DNA of 32,310 nt, from the NCBI GenBank assembly GCA_009926195.1, contig RFPK01000001.1, forward strand, positions 1-32,310. Direction: 5' to 3'. The DNA comes from Synechococcaceae bacterium WB4_1_0192. Lineage in GTDB: Bacteria; Cyanobacteriota; Cyanobacteriia; PCC-6307; Cyanobiaceae. The notes beneath the pieces are model-generated. The model was not told the DNA's origin. It did not search any database and saw only the letters and a list, made by a program, of their open reading frames with translations. Shown here piece by piece: positions 15,804 through 24,380 of this stretch; the stretch's first letter is position 1; each line of letters opens with the position of its first letter. The position numbers and the translations under genes were made by a program.

Positions 15804-17231
15804 TCACATCCACTCGGTGTGGAAGCTGCCGGGCTGATCCAGGCGTTCATAGGTATGGGCCCCGAAGCAGTCGCGCATGGCCTGCACCAGGTTCTGAGGC
15901 AAGCGCGGACTGCGATAGCTGTCGATGTAGTCGAGTGAGCTGCTCAGGCAGGGAACCGGGATGCCGGACTGAGCGGCAGCAGCCACCACCCGCCGCAGAC
16001 CAGGCAGTCGGCGGTTGACCTGCTCGGCGAACCAGGGATCAACCAACAGATTGGCGAGGGAAGGATTGGCGATGTAAGCGTTCTGGATGCGTTGCAGCAG
16101 GCGAGCGCGGATGATGCAACCACCCTTCCAGATCTGGCCGATCGCCGCCATGTCGAGGTTGTAGCCGTGCAGCGACGACGCCTCCTGCAACAGCGCCATG
16201 CCCTGGGCGTAGCTCGCCATGCAGGCCAGCACGCAGGCATCCATCAGCGGGGCCATGGCATCGGCAGGGCTGCCAAGATCGAGGGACACCGGCCCCGGTG
16301 CATTCAGGAGGGGCTCTGCGGCGATGCGCTGGGATCGCATCGAACTGAGGACACGGGCGTTGAGGGCTGCATAGATCGTGGGCACGGGAATGCCCATCTC
16401 CAGGGCGCTCTGGACGGTCCAGAGGCCGGTGCCCTTCTGGCCGGCGGCATCAACGATCTGTTCGACCAGATCGCCGCCGGTGGCCGGATCCTTCGTGCGC
16501 AGACAGATCTCGGTGATCTCCACCAGGAACGACGACAGCTCCTCAGTGGCATTCCACTGGCCGAGAACAGCGGCCATGGCGTCGCCGTTGAGGCCGGCGC
16601 CGCGTTTCATCAGGTCGTAGGCCTCGGCAAGGATCTGCTCAATGCCGTACTCGATACCGTTGTGGACGGTCTTGACGAAGTGGCCTGCCCCCCCGGGGCC
16701 GATGTAGGTGACACAGGGACCATCGTCGACCTGGGCGGCCATCTTGCGCACCAGGCTCTCGATCGCGTCGTAGGCGGCACGGGTGCCACCGGGCATCATG
16801 CTGGGCCCTTCCAGGGCGCCTTTGGCGCCACCGGAAACCCCCATACCGATGTAGCCAAAGCTCTTGCTCTCGAGCTCGGCGACCCGGCGTTCGGTATCCG
16901 TATAGAGGGAATTGCCGCCGTCGATCAGCAGATCACCCTCCTCGAGCAGCGGTGCGATCTGCTCGATCATGGCGTCGATTGGATCGCCGGCCTTGATCAT
17001 CATCAGGATCCGACGGGGTCGCTCGAGCTTGGCGACGAAGTCGGCGAGGCTCGTGGCGCCGATGATGCGCTTGCCGGCACCGCGACCAGCCAGAAACTCC
17101 TCGGTCCTGGCGTAGGTGCGGTTGTAGACGACGCTGGAAAAACCGTTGCGCTCAGCGTTGAGGACAAGGTTCTCGCCCATCACGCCGAGGCCGATCAGGC
17201 CGAAGTGAGCCTTCTGCGTGGCTGCAGTCAT
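15804..17231 (-). CDS. gnd: 6-phosphogluconate dehydrogenase, decarboxylating
   Basis: A 475-residue NADP-dependent enzyme that turns 6-phosphogluconate into ribulose 5-phosphate and CO2. The nucleotide-binding GLIGLGVMGENLVLN starts near residue 11; the catalytic region GPGGAGHFVKTVHNGIEYG (about residues 178-196) carries the substrate-binding Lys and the family's signature. The C-terminal SFHTEW is present, so the gene is complete. It heads the gnd-pgl-CIA30 unit on the minus strand, which in a phototroph works in the dark to make NADPH from glycogen. Confidence 0.97.
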   Translation of the reverse strand: MTAATQKAHFGLIGLGVMGENLVLNAERNGFSSVVYNRTYARTEEFLAGRGAGKRIIGATSLADFVAKLERPRRILMMIKAGDPIDAMIEQIAPLLEEGDLLIDGGNSLYTDTERRVAELESKSFGYIGMGVSGGAKGALEGPSMMPGGTRAAYDAIESLVRKMAAQVDDGPCVTYIGPGGAGHFVKTVHNGIEYGIEQILAEAYDLMKRGAGLNGDAMAAVLGQWNATEELSSFLVEITEICLRTKDPATGGDLVEQIVDAAGQKGTGLWTVQSALEMGIPVPTIYAALNARVLSSMRSQRIAAEPLLNAPGPVSLDLGSPADAMAPLMDACVLACMASYAQGMALLQEASSLHGYNLDMAAIGQIWKGGCIIRARLLQRIQNAYIANPSLANLLVDPWFAEQVNRRLPGLRRVVAAAAQSGIPVPCLSSSLDYIDSYRSPRLPQNLVQAMRDCFGAHTYERLDQPGSFHTEWM

Positions 17232-17340
17232 GCCACCAATGCCATGCGGTCGGACTCAGTGTGGCCACGGTCGGAGGGCCCTGCAGCCCGGCGTGCGGAT
17301 CTGTGAACCGATTGAAGGATCGCCCCCACGGCCAGTGCAT

Positions 17341-17368
17341 CCGGGCAGTCCCTCCAGGGACTGCCCGG
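17341..17368 (-). terminator. Perfect 12-bp hairpin downstream of glgC
   Basis: CCGGGCAGTCCC (17341-17352) pairs perfectly with GGGACTGCCCGG (17357-17368) around a four-base loop. It lies 16 bases after the glgC stop and 110 bases before gnd. There is no T run on the minus-strand side, so it may be a pause or mRNA-end structure more than a classic terminator. The rest of the 150-base gap shows nothing clear. Confidence 0.65.
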
Positions 17369-17383
17369 TGCGCCCAGCGGGGA

Positions 17384-18679
17384 TCAGATCACCGTGCCAT
17401 CAGCGATGGTGGCGTTCTTGACGACGACGACGATGCCGTTGCGGATGTAGAAACCGAGCTCTGGGCGATCGGCCTCCTCGACGCGGTCCTTGTTGACGAT
17501 GGTGACGTCACGACCGATGCGGACATTCTTGTCGAGGATGGCTCGCTTGACGGTTGTGCCGCGACCCACACCCACGGGTGTACCTCCCCGCTCACGCAGG
17601 ACGGCCCGCTCCTCGCTGGACTCGAAGAAGTCGTTGCCCATCACGAGAGTGTCCTGCAGCACCACCTCGTCCTCAACACGAGAACGGACACCGAGCACGC
17701 AGTGGTGAATGCTGCAGGCCTTGAGCATCGAGCCCTCACCGATGATCGATTGCGTCACCTGAGCATCCAGCAGCTTGCTGGGGGGCAGATAACGGGGACG
17801 GGTGTAGATCGGGAATTTCTCATCGTAAAATGAGAAGGCTGGATTGGGCTGATCCGTGAGGGCCATGTTGGCCTCATAGAACGCGCCGATGGTACCGATA
17901 TCCTCCCAGTAATCATCAAAGAGATAACTCTGAAGATTATCGCCACGGCGCAGGGATTCGGGAATGATCTCCTTGCCGAAATCGGTGGCTGTGGGGTTCT
18001 TGGCCAGGAGGTCGAACAGAGTGTCGCGACTGAAGACGTAGATCCCCATCGAAGCCAGGTAGGGACGCTTCAGAGCCTCGTCGGCCGAGAGGCCCATGCG
18101 GGAGGTATCCACCCACATCGCCTTGAGCTCCTCACCTTTGGGCTTCTCCCGGAACTCGCGAATGCGGCCATGCTCGTTGGTATGCATCAAGCCGAAGCCC
18201 TCGGCCTGCGCTGCGTCGACCGGCAGGGCGCCGATGCTGACGTCCGCGCCGCTCTGAATGTGGTGGTCCACAAACAGGCTGTAGTCCATCCGGTAAAGCT
18301 GGTCGCCGGAAAGGATGAGGTAGTGGTCGACATCCCACTCCTGGAACAGCCACTGATACTTGCGCACTGCATCAGCAGTGCCCTCGAACCAACTGGGGCT
18401 CTCCGGGGTCTGCTGAGCTGCGAGCACCTCGACGAAACCCTGACCGAAGCCGCTTGAGAGGTTGTAGCTCTGGGTGAGGTGGCGGTTCAGGGATGCACTG
18501 TTGAACTGCGTCAACACGTACATCTTATTGATACCGGAATTGATGCAATTGCTGATCGGAATATCGATCAGACGATACTTACCCGCCAGCGGTACAGCCG
18601 GCTTGGCTCGCATCTTGGTGAGGGGGTAGAGACGGGTACCCGCACCCCCGCCGAGAATGATTGCCAGAACGCGCTTCAA
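17384..18679 (-). CDS. glgC: Glucose-1-phosphate adenylyltransferase (ADP-glucose pyrophosphorylase)
   Basis: A 431-residue enzyme that makes ADP-glucose, the committed step of glycogen synthesis, activated by 3-phosphoglycerate and inhibited by phosphate in cyanobacteria. ILGGGAGTRLYPLTKMRAKP is the nucleotide-binding start; LSGDQLYRMDY and REFREKPKG are substrate-binding segments, and the C-terminal left-handed beta-helix region (KRAILDKNVRIG) follows. Two TTG starts are possible, 18703 and 18679; AGGGAG lies six bases before TTG 18679 and the homologous proteins begin with MKRVLAIILGGG, so I choose 18679. GC content falls in part of the gene (26 of 60 bases G or C at 17881-17940). Confidence 0.95.
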   Translation of the reverse strand: MKRVLAIILGGGAGTRLYPLTKMRAKPAVPLAGKYRLIDIPISNCINSGINKMYVLTQFNSASLNRHLTQSYNLSSGFGQGFVEVLAAQQTPESPSWFEGTADAVRKYQWLFQEWDVDHYLILSGDQLYRMDYSLFVDHHIQSGADVSIGALPVDAAQAEGFGLMHTNEHGRIREFREKPKGEELKAMWVDTSRMGLSADEALKRPYLASMGIYVFSRDTLFDLLAKNPTATDFGKEIIPESLRRGDNLQSYLFDDYWEDIGTIGAFYEANMALTDQPNPAFSFYDEKFPIYTRPRYLPPSKLLDAQVTQSIIGEGSMLKACSIHHCVLGVRSRVEDEVVLQDTLVMGNDFFESSEERAVLRERGGTPVGVGRGTTVKRAILDKNVRIGRDVTIVNKDRVEEADRPELGFYIRNGIVVVVKNATIADGTVI

Positions 18680-18775
18680 GCCACTCTCCCTGATGCGGGG
18701 CAACGCTAAGCGATCAGGAGCCAGGAAAGCCAGTGTTGGCGCCGAACTCGTGGAAAAGTGCTGGGTCCCGTGGGA

Positions 18776-20080
18776 TCAGCCCTGGTCCTCGTGCAATTCG
18801 AACAGGTCCTGCACCACCTTCATGGCGATGTGGCGCTGCTGACGCGGCTGGGGGGAGCGCAGATTGGTGACCGGCGTGTGCAGGATCTTGTTGATGATCC
18901 CTTTGCTCAAGGCCTCCACCACCTTCCGCTCCCGAGCTGAGAGATCGGGGCCCATGCGACTGAGGGCCTTCTGCAACTCCTGCTCGCGGATGTCCTCCAG
19001 CTGGGTGCGGAGACGATTCACCACCGGCACGGCCTCCAGGCCATCCCACCAGTCGAGGAACTGGCGACCGTCCTCCTCGAGCAGACCTTCAGCCTCGGCA
19101 GCGATCTCGCGACGCGCTTCCTGGTTGCGGGTCACGACCTCCTGGAGATCGTCGACGTCATAGGAGCCGACACCCTCAACAGAGGCGACATCGGCAGAGA
19201 TGTTGCGCGGAACGCCGATATCCACGAGCATCAGCGACGAGCGTCGATTGAGCGGCGCCAGACGCTCGGCGGTGATGATCGGCTCTTCAGCGGCCGTGCT
19301 GGTGAACACCAGCGAGCAGGTGCTGAGGCAATGGTCGAGGTCGGTGAGCGGACGGCACTGCACCGGCAGACCCGGAAAATCGGCAGCCATCAGTTCTGCG
19401 CGCTGAACCGTGCGGTTGAGCAACACCACACCACGGGCACCCTTGGCCTGGAGGTGCTGCAGGAGCAGGCGGGACATGCGGCCTGCTCCGACGACGGCGA
19501 TCTGCTCCTGCTCGAGCGGAACCAGATCATCGACACCGCGAGCCTGGCCGACCTTCAGCTGAGCCAGTTCAACGGCTGCGGAACTGATCGAGACGGCACC
19601 GGTGCCGAGGTTGGTCTCGCTACGGACACGCTTACCGGTGCTGACGGCCTGGTTGAGCAGGCGGTTGAGAATCGGCCCGATCGAGCGGTGCTCCTGACCG
19701 AGGCGATACATCTTCTTGACCTGGGAGAGGATCTGGCCCTCGCCCAGCACCAGAGAATCGAGGCCGGCCGCCACCCGCATCAGGTGGGCCACCGCCTCTT
19801 CGTGGTGGTAGGTGAACAGATGGGGGGTGAGATCGCCGAGCTCCAGCCCGGAATGCTCACTGAGGAAACTGCCGACGGCATTCACCCCCTGCTCGGGGTG
19901 CCGCAGCAACGTATAGATCTCCAGACGGTTGCAGGTGCTGAGGATGGAGGCCTCGAGAACCTGCTCATCGGCACGCAGCCGCTGGAGGGAGTCCTCCATG
20001 CTCTGCTCGGCGATGCTGAGACGCTCCCGGATCTCCACCGGGGCCGTGCGATGGCTCAGACCGACGACGGCGATGTGCAT
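18776..20080 (-). CDS. hemA: Glutamyl-tRNA reductase
   Basis: A 434-residue enzyme that reduces glutamyl-tRNA(Glu) to glutamate-1-semialdehyde, the first committed step to heme, chlorophyll and bilins. MHIAVVGLSHRTAPVE starts the protein; the catalytic Cys50 sits in STCNRLEIY, and GLDSLVLGEGQILSQVK is the family signature. The NADPH-binding domain (VVGAGRMSRLLLQHL) and the C-terminal dimerisation helix are complete. The gene lies between glpX and glgC on the same strand, about 95 bases from each neighbour. Confidence 0.97.
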   Translation of the reverse strand: MHIAVVGLSHRTAPVEIRERLSIAEQSMEDSLQRLRADEQVLEASILSTCNRLEIYTLLRHPEQGVNAVGSFLSEHSGLELGDLTPHLFTYHHEEAVAHLMRVAAGLDSLVLGEGQILSQVKKMYRLGQEHRSIGPILNRLLNQAVSTGKRVRSETNLGTGAVSISSAAVELAQLKVGQARGVDDLVPLEQEQIAVVGAGRMSRLLLQHLQAKGARGVVLLNRTVQRAELMAADFPGLPVQCRPLTDLDHCLSTCSLVFTSTAAEEPIITAERLAPLNRRSSLMLVDIGVPRNISADVASVEGVGSYDVDDLQEVVTRNQEARREIAAEAEGLLEEDGRQFLDWWDGLEAVPVVNRLRTQLEDIREQELQKALSRMGPDLSARERKVVEALSKGIINKILHTPVTNLRSPQPRQQRHIAMKVVQDLFELHEDQG

Positions 20081-20126
20081 GCAGATGGATCCTGACGTGC
20101 GCTTGAAACGGAAGGGAGAAAAGGAA

Positions 20127-20161
20127 CGGCCAGCCCGTCGCCCAGGGGCGGGAGCTGGCCG
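20127..20161 (-). terminator. Probable terminator of glpX
   Basis: On the minus strand the stem CGGCCAGC / GCTGGCCG (with further GC pairing inside) is followed by the pyrimidine-rich TTCCTTTTCTCCC. It lies about 15 bases after the glpX stop and about 45 bases before the hemA ATG. Confidence 0.7.
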
Positions 20162-20175
20162 GAGTCAAGCTCGGA

Positions 20176-21180
20176 TCAGCGCAGAGCGATGCTCTGGGCG
20201 CCGTCCTTGATGTGCACGGTGGTGGTGAAGCGGGCCGTGTTGTCGAGGGTGCTGATCACCAGGGAGCTGGTGCGGGTGCAGTCCTTCTCGAACTTGACGC
20301 CATCGAACAGCAGACCATCGGTGATGCCGGTGGCAGCGAACACCACGTTCTCGCCGCAGGCCAGCTCTTCAGCTTCGTAGACGCGGTCGGGATCGGTGAT
20401 GCCCATCTCGGCCAGGCGGGCCAGGTTGCCCTCCTTGGTGAGGCCTTCCCACTCGGAGGTCTGGGCAACGGCCGGGTCGTACACCAGCTGACCCTGGAAG
20501 TGGGCGCCCAGGGCGCGCAGGGCAGCAGCGGAGATCACACCTTCGGGAGCCGCACCGATGCCCATCAGGCAGTGGGTGCCGGTGCCGGCGAAACCGCAGG
20601 CGATGGCGGCCTGCACGTCACCATCGGAAATGGGCTGCACCCGGGCACCGGTGGCGCGGATCTCCTTGATCAGGTCCTTGTGGCGGGCGCGGTCCATGAC
20701 CACGATCACCAGCTCATCGGCGGGCAGGCCGAGGCACTCGCTGAGGATCTTGATGTTCTCGGTGGCCGACTTGCGGATGTCCACCTTGCCCTTGGCGGCC
20801 GGGGGAGCAGCCAGCTTCTTCATGTAGAAGTCGGGCGCGTTGAAGAGGCCACCGCGGTCGGAGGCGGCGAGAACGGCCATCGAGCCACGCTGGCTGTTGG
20901 CGCAGAGGTTGGTGCCCTCGCAGGGATCCACGGCGAAGTCGACACCCGGACCGGTGCCGCTGCCCACTTCCTCACCGATGTAGAGCATCGGCGCTTCGTC
21001 GCGCTCACCCTCGCCGATCACGATGCGACCCTGCATCTGGATCTTGTACATGCGCTCGCGCATGGCCTCCACCGCGGCGGCATCCGCCTCGTTCTTGAGG
21101 CCCATTCCGGTGAGCTTGGCGGAGGCGATGCCGGCCTGTTCAACGACCTCGAGAATTTCCTGAATCAGGGTGCGATCCAC
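20176..21180 (-). CDS. glpX: Class II fructose-1,6-bisphosphatase / sedoheptulose-1,7-bisphosphatase
   Basis: A 334-residue bifunctional phosphatase of the Calvin cycle, the main FBPase/SBPase of cyanobacteria. The Li+-sensitive phosphatase motifs are present: GEGERDEAPMLYIGEE near residues 57-72, DPCEGTN for metal binding near residue 85 and VVMDRARHKD. The frame runs on to 21276 but the extra part is not conserved; the family begins DRTLIQEILEVVEQ, so the GTG at 21180 is the start. It is divergent from rpe, another Calvin-cycle gene, and the 180-base spacer probably holds both promoters. Confidence 0.96.
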   Translation of the reverse strand: MDRTLIQEILEVVEQAGIASAKLTGMGLKNEADAAAVEAMRERMYKIQMQGRIVIGEGERDEAPMLYIGEEVGSGTGPGVDFAVDPCEGTNLCANSQRGSMAVLAASDRGGLFNAPDFYMKKLAAPPAAKGKVDIRKSATENIKILSECLGLPADELVIVVMDRARHKDLIKEIRATGARVQPISDGDVQAAIACGFAGTGTHCLMGIGAAPEGVISAAALRALGAHFQGQLVYDPAVAQTSEWEGLTKEGNLARLAEMGITDPDRVYEAEELACGENVVFAATGITDGLLFDGVKFEKDCTRTSSLVISTLDNTARFTTTVHIKDGAQSIALR

Positions 21181-21325
21181 AGCTGTCCGGCGTAGGGGTG
21201 GGATTGTCGAGAGTGGGACTGCGCCAGCTGATTTTGCAGCGGCCGCAGGACCTCTCAGGGATTGAGCGCCGCTCACTGTATCAGCGCTCGCCAGGGGCCC
21301 GATCGGCCCCAGACGGGCCGATTCC

Positions 21326-21331
21326 TACAAT
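21326..21331 (+). promoter_or_regulatory. Candidate -10 box (TACAAT) for rpe
   Basis: TACAAT lies 29 bases upstream of the rpe ATG in an otherwise GC-rich spacer, matching the usual cyanobacterial -10 pattern. No clear -35 is seen. The 180-base spacer between glpX and rpe shows no other gene. Confidence 0.45.
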
Positions 21332-21360
21332 CCCCGTCTGTTCCGCCCAGCTGGCACCCC

Positions 21361-22044
21361 ATGAGCACCAAGCCCCTGGTGATCTCCCCCTCGATCCTCT
21401 CAGCCGACTTCTCCCGGCTGGGCGAGGACGTGCGCGCCGTTGACGAGGCGGGTGCCGACTGGATCCACGTCGATGTGATGGACGGCCGCTTCGTGCCCAA
21501 CATCACGATCGGCCCCCTGATCGTGGAGGCGCTGCGTCCGGTGACCGCCAAACCCCTGGACGTGCACCTGATGATCGTCGAGCCCGAGAAGTACGTGGCG
21601 GACTTCGCCAAGGCCGGCGCCGACATCATCTCGGTCCAGGTTGAGGCCTGCACCCACCTGCACCGCAACCTGGGCCAGATCAAGGATCTCGGCAAGATGG
21701 CGGGTGCCGTGCTGAACCCCGGGACCCCGATCGACACGCTCGAGTACTGCCTTGAGCTCTGCGACCTGGTCCTGATCATGAGCGTGAACCCTGGCTTCGG
21801 TGGCCAGAGCTTCATCGAGAACCAGGTGGAGAAGATCCGCGACCTGCGCCGCATGTGCGATGAGAAGGGCCTGGATCCCTGGATCGAGGTGGACGGCGGC
21901 ATCAAGGCTGAAAACGCCTGGAAGGTGATCGAGGCAGGCGCCAACGCGATCGTGAGTGGCTCGGGTGTCTTCAACCAGCCCAGCTATGCCGATGCCATCA
22001 CCGGGATCCGCAACAGCCGTCGTCCGATGGCCATCGCCGCCTGA
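21361..22044 (+). CDS. rpe: Ribulose-phosphate 3-epimerase
   Basis: A 227-residue (beta/alpha)8-barrel enzyme interconverting ribulose 5-phosphate and xylulose 5-phosphate in the Calvin and pentose phosphate cycles. ISPSILSADFSRLGE, the metal-binding HVDVMDGRFVPN, LDVHLMI, MSVNPGFGGQ and VDGGI are all in order. The frame is open upstream to 21262 but ATG 21361 (MSTKPLVISPS) is the family start. A strong terminator follows at 22097. It is divergent from glpX. Confidence 0.96.
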   Translation: MSTKPLVISPSILSADFSRLGEDVRAVDEAGADWIHVDVMDGRFVPNITIGPLIVEALRPVTAKPLDVHLMIVEPEKYVADFAKAGADIISVQVEACTHLHRNLGQIKDLGKMAGAVLNPGTPIDTLEYCLELCDLVLIMSVNPGFGGQSFIENQVEKIRDLRRMCDEKGLDPWIEVDGGIKAENAWKVIEAGANAIVSGSGVFNQPSYADAITGIRNSRRPMAIAA

Positions 22045-22096
22045 GATTGGTGAAGGGCGCCCGATAGAGGCGCCCGCCAATCAGGCAGAAGTTCTG

Positions 22097-22122
22097 AGCC
22101 CTCGCGGGAGCGAGGGCTTTTT
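22097..22122 (+). terminator. Rho-independent terminator of rpe
   Basis: AGCCCTCGC pairs perfectly with GCGAGGGCT around GGGA, followed by TTTT. It sits 53 bases after rpe and between rpe and the convergent ccsA. The remaining 80 bases before the ccsA stop show nothing clear. Confidence 0.93.
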
Positions 22123-22202
22123 GCTGGCACCACCAGCCGTCAGATCGCTGATTCCATGGTGAGGTTGCTGGCTGGTGAAGGGTGCTTCGCGAGCAGCCGC
22201 GA

Positions 22203-23123
22203 TCAGGCGCTGAAGAACCAGCCGTAGCTGTGCAGACCGATGCCGAGCAGGTTGACGCCGATGTAGCAGACGCAGATCACGACCAGACCAGCCACGGCCA
22301 CCAGAGCCGGACGACGACCCTGCCAGCCACGGCTGAGGCGGGTGTGGAGGTAGGCGGCGTAGACAAGCCAGCAGATCAGGGCCCAGGTTTCCTTGGGATC
22401 CCAGCTCCACCAGCTGCCCCAGGCTTCGTTGGCCCAGACGGCGCCACTGACGATGCCGATGGACAGCAACAGGAAACCCACGGTGATCGTGCGGTAACTG
22501 AGGCTGTCGAGCTGCTCGCTGAGCGAAAGGGTGGCGCTGGAGAGATTGAGCACGCCTGGACCCACCTCTGTGGCCAGTTGAGCCTGGCGATAACCGCCGC
22601 TGCCGATGGAGCTGCTACGCAACTCAAGCGCTCGGCCACGATCGGTGAACAGAACGGCGGCTGAGAGCAGCGAGCCCACCAGCAGGGCGGCATAGCTGAC
22701 CATGATCACGCTGACGTGCATGACCAGCCAGCTAGAGCGCAGGGCAGGCACCAATGGGGCTGCCTGCTGAAGCTGGTCGGGCAGAGCGAAGCTGGCAAAG
22801 GCCACGCACCCGAGCCCCATCGGGGTGGCAGCGGCGGCCACCAGGGGCGAGGGATAGCTGCGTTCCACCAGCAGCTGGGTCAGCGTGCAGGCCCAGGCCA
22901 GGAAACAGAGCGATTCGTAGAGATTGCTGATCGGGAAATGGCCCGACTGCCACCAACGCAGGACCAGCTGGGCAGTCAGGCTGAGGTTGGCGGCTGCCAC
23001 AAGCAGGCGAACGATGCGGCTTCCCTGTCCGCCCGATTCGCTGACACTCCAGAAGGCCAGGGGAAGGGCAACCAACAGCAGCGCGAAGGCGGCAAGGCCC
23101 AGGCCGAGGACGGGATCACTCAC
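22203..23123 (-). CDS. ccsA: Cytochrome c biogenesis protein CcsA (System II)
   Basis: A 306-residue membrane protein with about eight helices that brings heme to apocytochromes c in the thylakoid lumen together with CcsB. The tryptophan-rich heme-handling motif WGSWWSWDPKETWALICW is clear near residues 240-257, and conserved histidines are seen in RSSWLVMHVSV and near the C-terminus (HTRLS, LHSYGW). Start is GTG 23123; no other start precedes the first helix. It is the last gene of the run that begins with typA, 54 bases after lptF/G. Confidence 0.94.
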   Translation of the reverse strand: MSDPVLGLGLAAFALLLVALPLAFWSVSESGGQGSRIVRLLVAAANLSLTAQLVLRWWQSGHFPISNLYESLCFLAWACTLTQLLVERSYPSPLVAAAATPMGLGCVAFASFALPDQLQQAAPLVPALRSSWLVMHVSVIMVSYAALLVGSLLSAAVLFTDRGRALELRSSSIGSGGYRQAQLATEVGPGVLNLSSATLSLSEQLDSLSYRTITVGFLLLSIGIVSGAVWANEAWGSWWSWDPKETWALICWLVYAAYLHTRLSRGWQGRRPALVAVAGLVVICVCYIGVNLLGIGLHSYGWFFSA

Positions 23124-23177
23124 AGGCGGAGGGTGATGGAGCGGATTTCGGGACAGTCTGCCAAGTCGAGTCGGCGA

Positions 23178-24380
23178 TCAGCGGCTGGCCTTGCGCAACA
23201 GATACACCCCGGCGGCAAGGCCGATCAACACCGGCGACCAGGCCGCCAGGAATGGCGACAAGGTGCCTTTAATGCCGAGCGAGCTGAAGATGAACGACAT
23301 CAGGTAATATCCGAAGATCAGCAGAACACTGATACCGAAACCCTGACTGCGGCTGGTTCTGGAATTGGGGCGAACCCCAAGGCTACTGCCGATCAAGCCG
23401 AATACAATGCAAATCGTAGGAAAGGCGAACTTTTCCTGAATGCGAACCCTCAGGCGCCGGGCCTCTTTGAAATCACCTGCTGCAGCGAGAAGGGCCTCAG
23501 CCCGACGGGCCTGTCCGACTGTCATCTGCTCAGCGTTACTTGGCAACTTTGCAATTTCAACCGGAGCGGATGTAAGCGGGTAGAAGTAGCGATCAAAATT
23601 TGCAGATGTAGTAGTGGCTCCCGATGTGTCGACATTCACAATCTTGCCGTTGCGAAATTCCCACATCGAGCGAGAATCGTTCCAAACAGCTGTTTCGGCG
23701 ATCAACATCTGCTGCTGGCCGGCACGCGAGAAGTCGAGCAAAGTGACTCCATTCATGCCGCCATCCACCGATTCACGCGCATAAAAAAGCTGGGCCAAGC
23801 CATTGTCACTTCGCAAACGGTCGCCGTCTTTGACCATCACGGAGCCAAACCTTGAATAGACAACATTCTTTCCATGCTCGGACGCAATGGCACGGCCGAG
23901 AGCGGCGTCCAAGGTGTTAGCAGCCGAGAGATTGGCACTAGGAACAATCACATCGTTGAAGATGAACGTCAGGCCTGTCATCAATCCAGCAACGATCAAG
24001 GCCGGCACCACCATGCGGTAGGTGCTGACGCCAAGACTGCGCAATGCTGTGAGTTCGCTTGAGCCGGACAGCCGGCTGTAGCCCAGCAGCGTGGCCATCA
24101 GCGTGGCCATGGGAAAGCTGAGGACAAGGAAGCCCGGCAAACGCAGGCTCAGAACCTGCATGGCCACAAGGGGCGGAAGACCTGCTTCTGCCACCTTGCG
24201 CACGAGCTCAAACACGACACCGACCGACAAGGAAACGGCGGTGAATGCGGCAATGCCAAACAGCAGTGGGCCGGTGAGCTCCGCTACAAGCCAGCGGTGC
24301 ATCAGCGGGAGGCGCTGCCACAGTTGTCGCAGCGGCACCAACAGGCGATGCATCAGATGGGGCATGGTGACGTCAGTCAC
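23178..24380 (-). CDS. LptF/LptG-family permease (YjgP/YjgQ), lipopolysaccharide export
   Basis: A 400-residue inner membrane component of the LPS export ABC transporter. Membrane helices lie near both ends (about residues 35-165 and 315-395) with a soluble beta-rich domain between, the usual LptF/G plan. Only one such permease gene is in the window, so F and G cannot be told apart. The GTG start overlaps the lptB stop (GTGA); an ATG six codons in is an alternative. GC content falls to about 50% over 23281-23880, well below the flanking genes, with 60-base blocks as low as 26 G/C. Confidence 0.9.
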   Translation of the reverse strand: MTDVTMPHLMHRLLVPLRQLWQRLPLMHRWLVAELTGPLLFGIAAFTAVSLSVGVVFELVRKVAEAGLPPLVAMQVLSLRLPGFLVLSFPMATLMATLLGYSRLSGSSELTALRSLGVSTYRMVVPALIVAGLMTGLTFIFNDVIVPSANLSAANTLDAALGRAIASEHGKNVVYSRFGSVMVKDGDRLRSDNGLAQLFYARESVDGGMNGVTLLDFSRAGQQQMLIAETAVWNDSRSMWEFRNGKIVNVDTSGATTTSANFDRYFYPLTSAPVEIAKLPSNAEQMTVGQARRAEALLAAAGDFKEARRLRVRIQEKFAFPTICIVFGLIGSSLGVRPNSRTSRSQGFGISVLLIFGYYLMSFIFSSLGIKGTLSPFLAAWSPVLIGLAAGVYLLRKASR

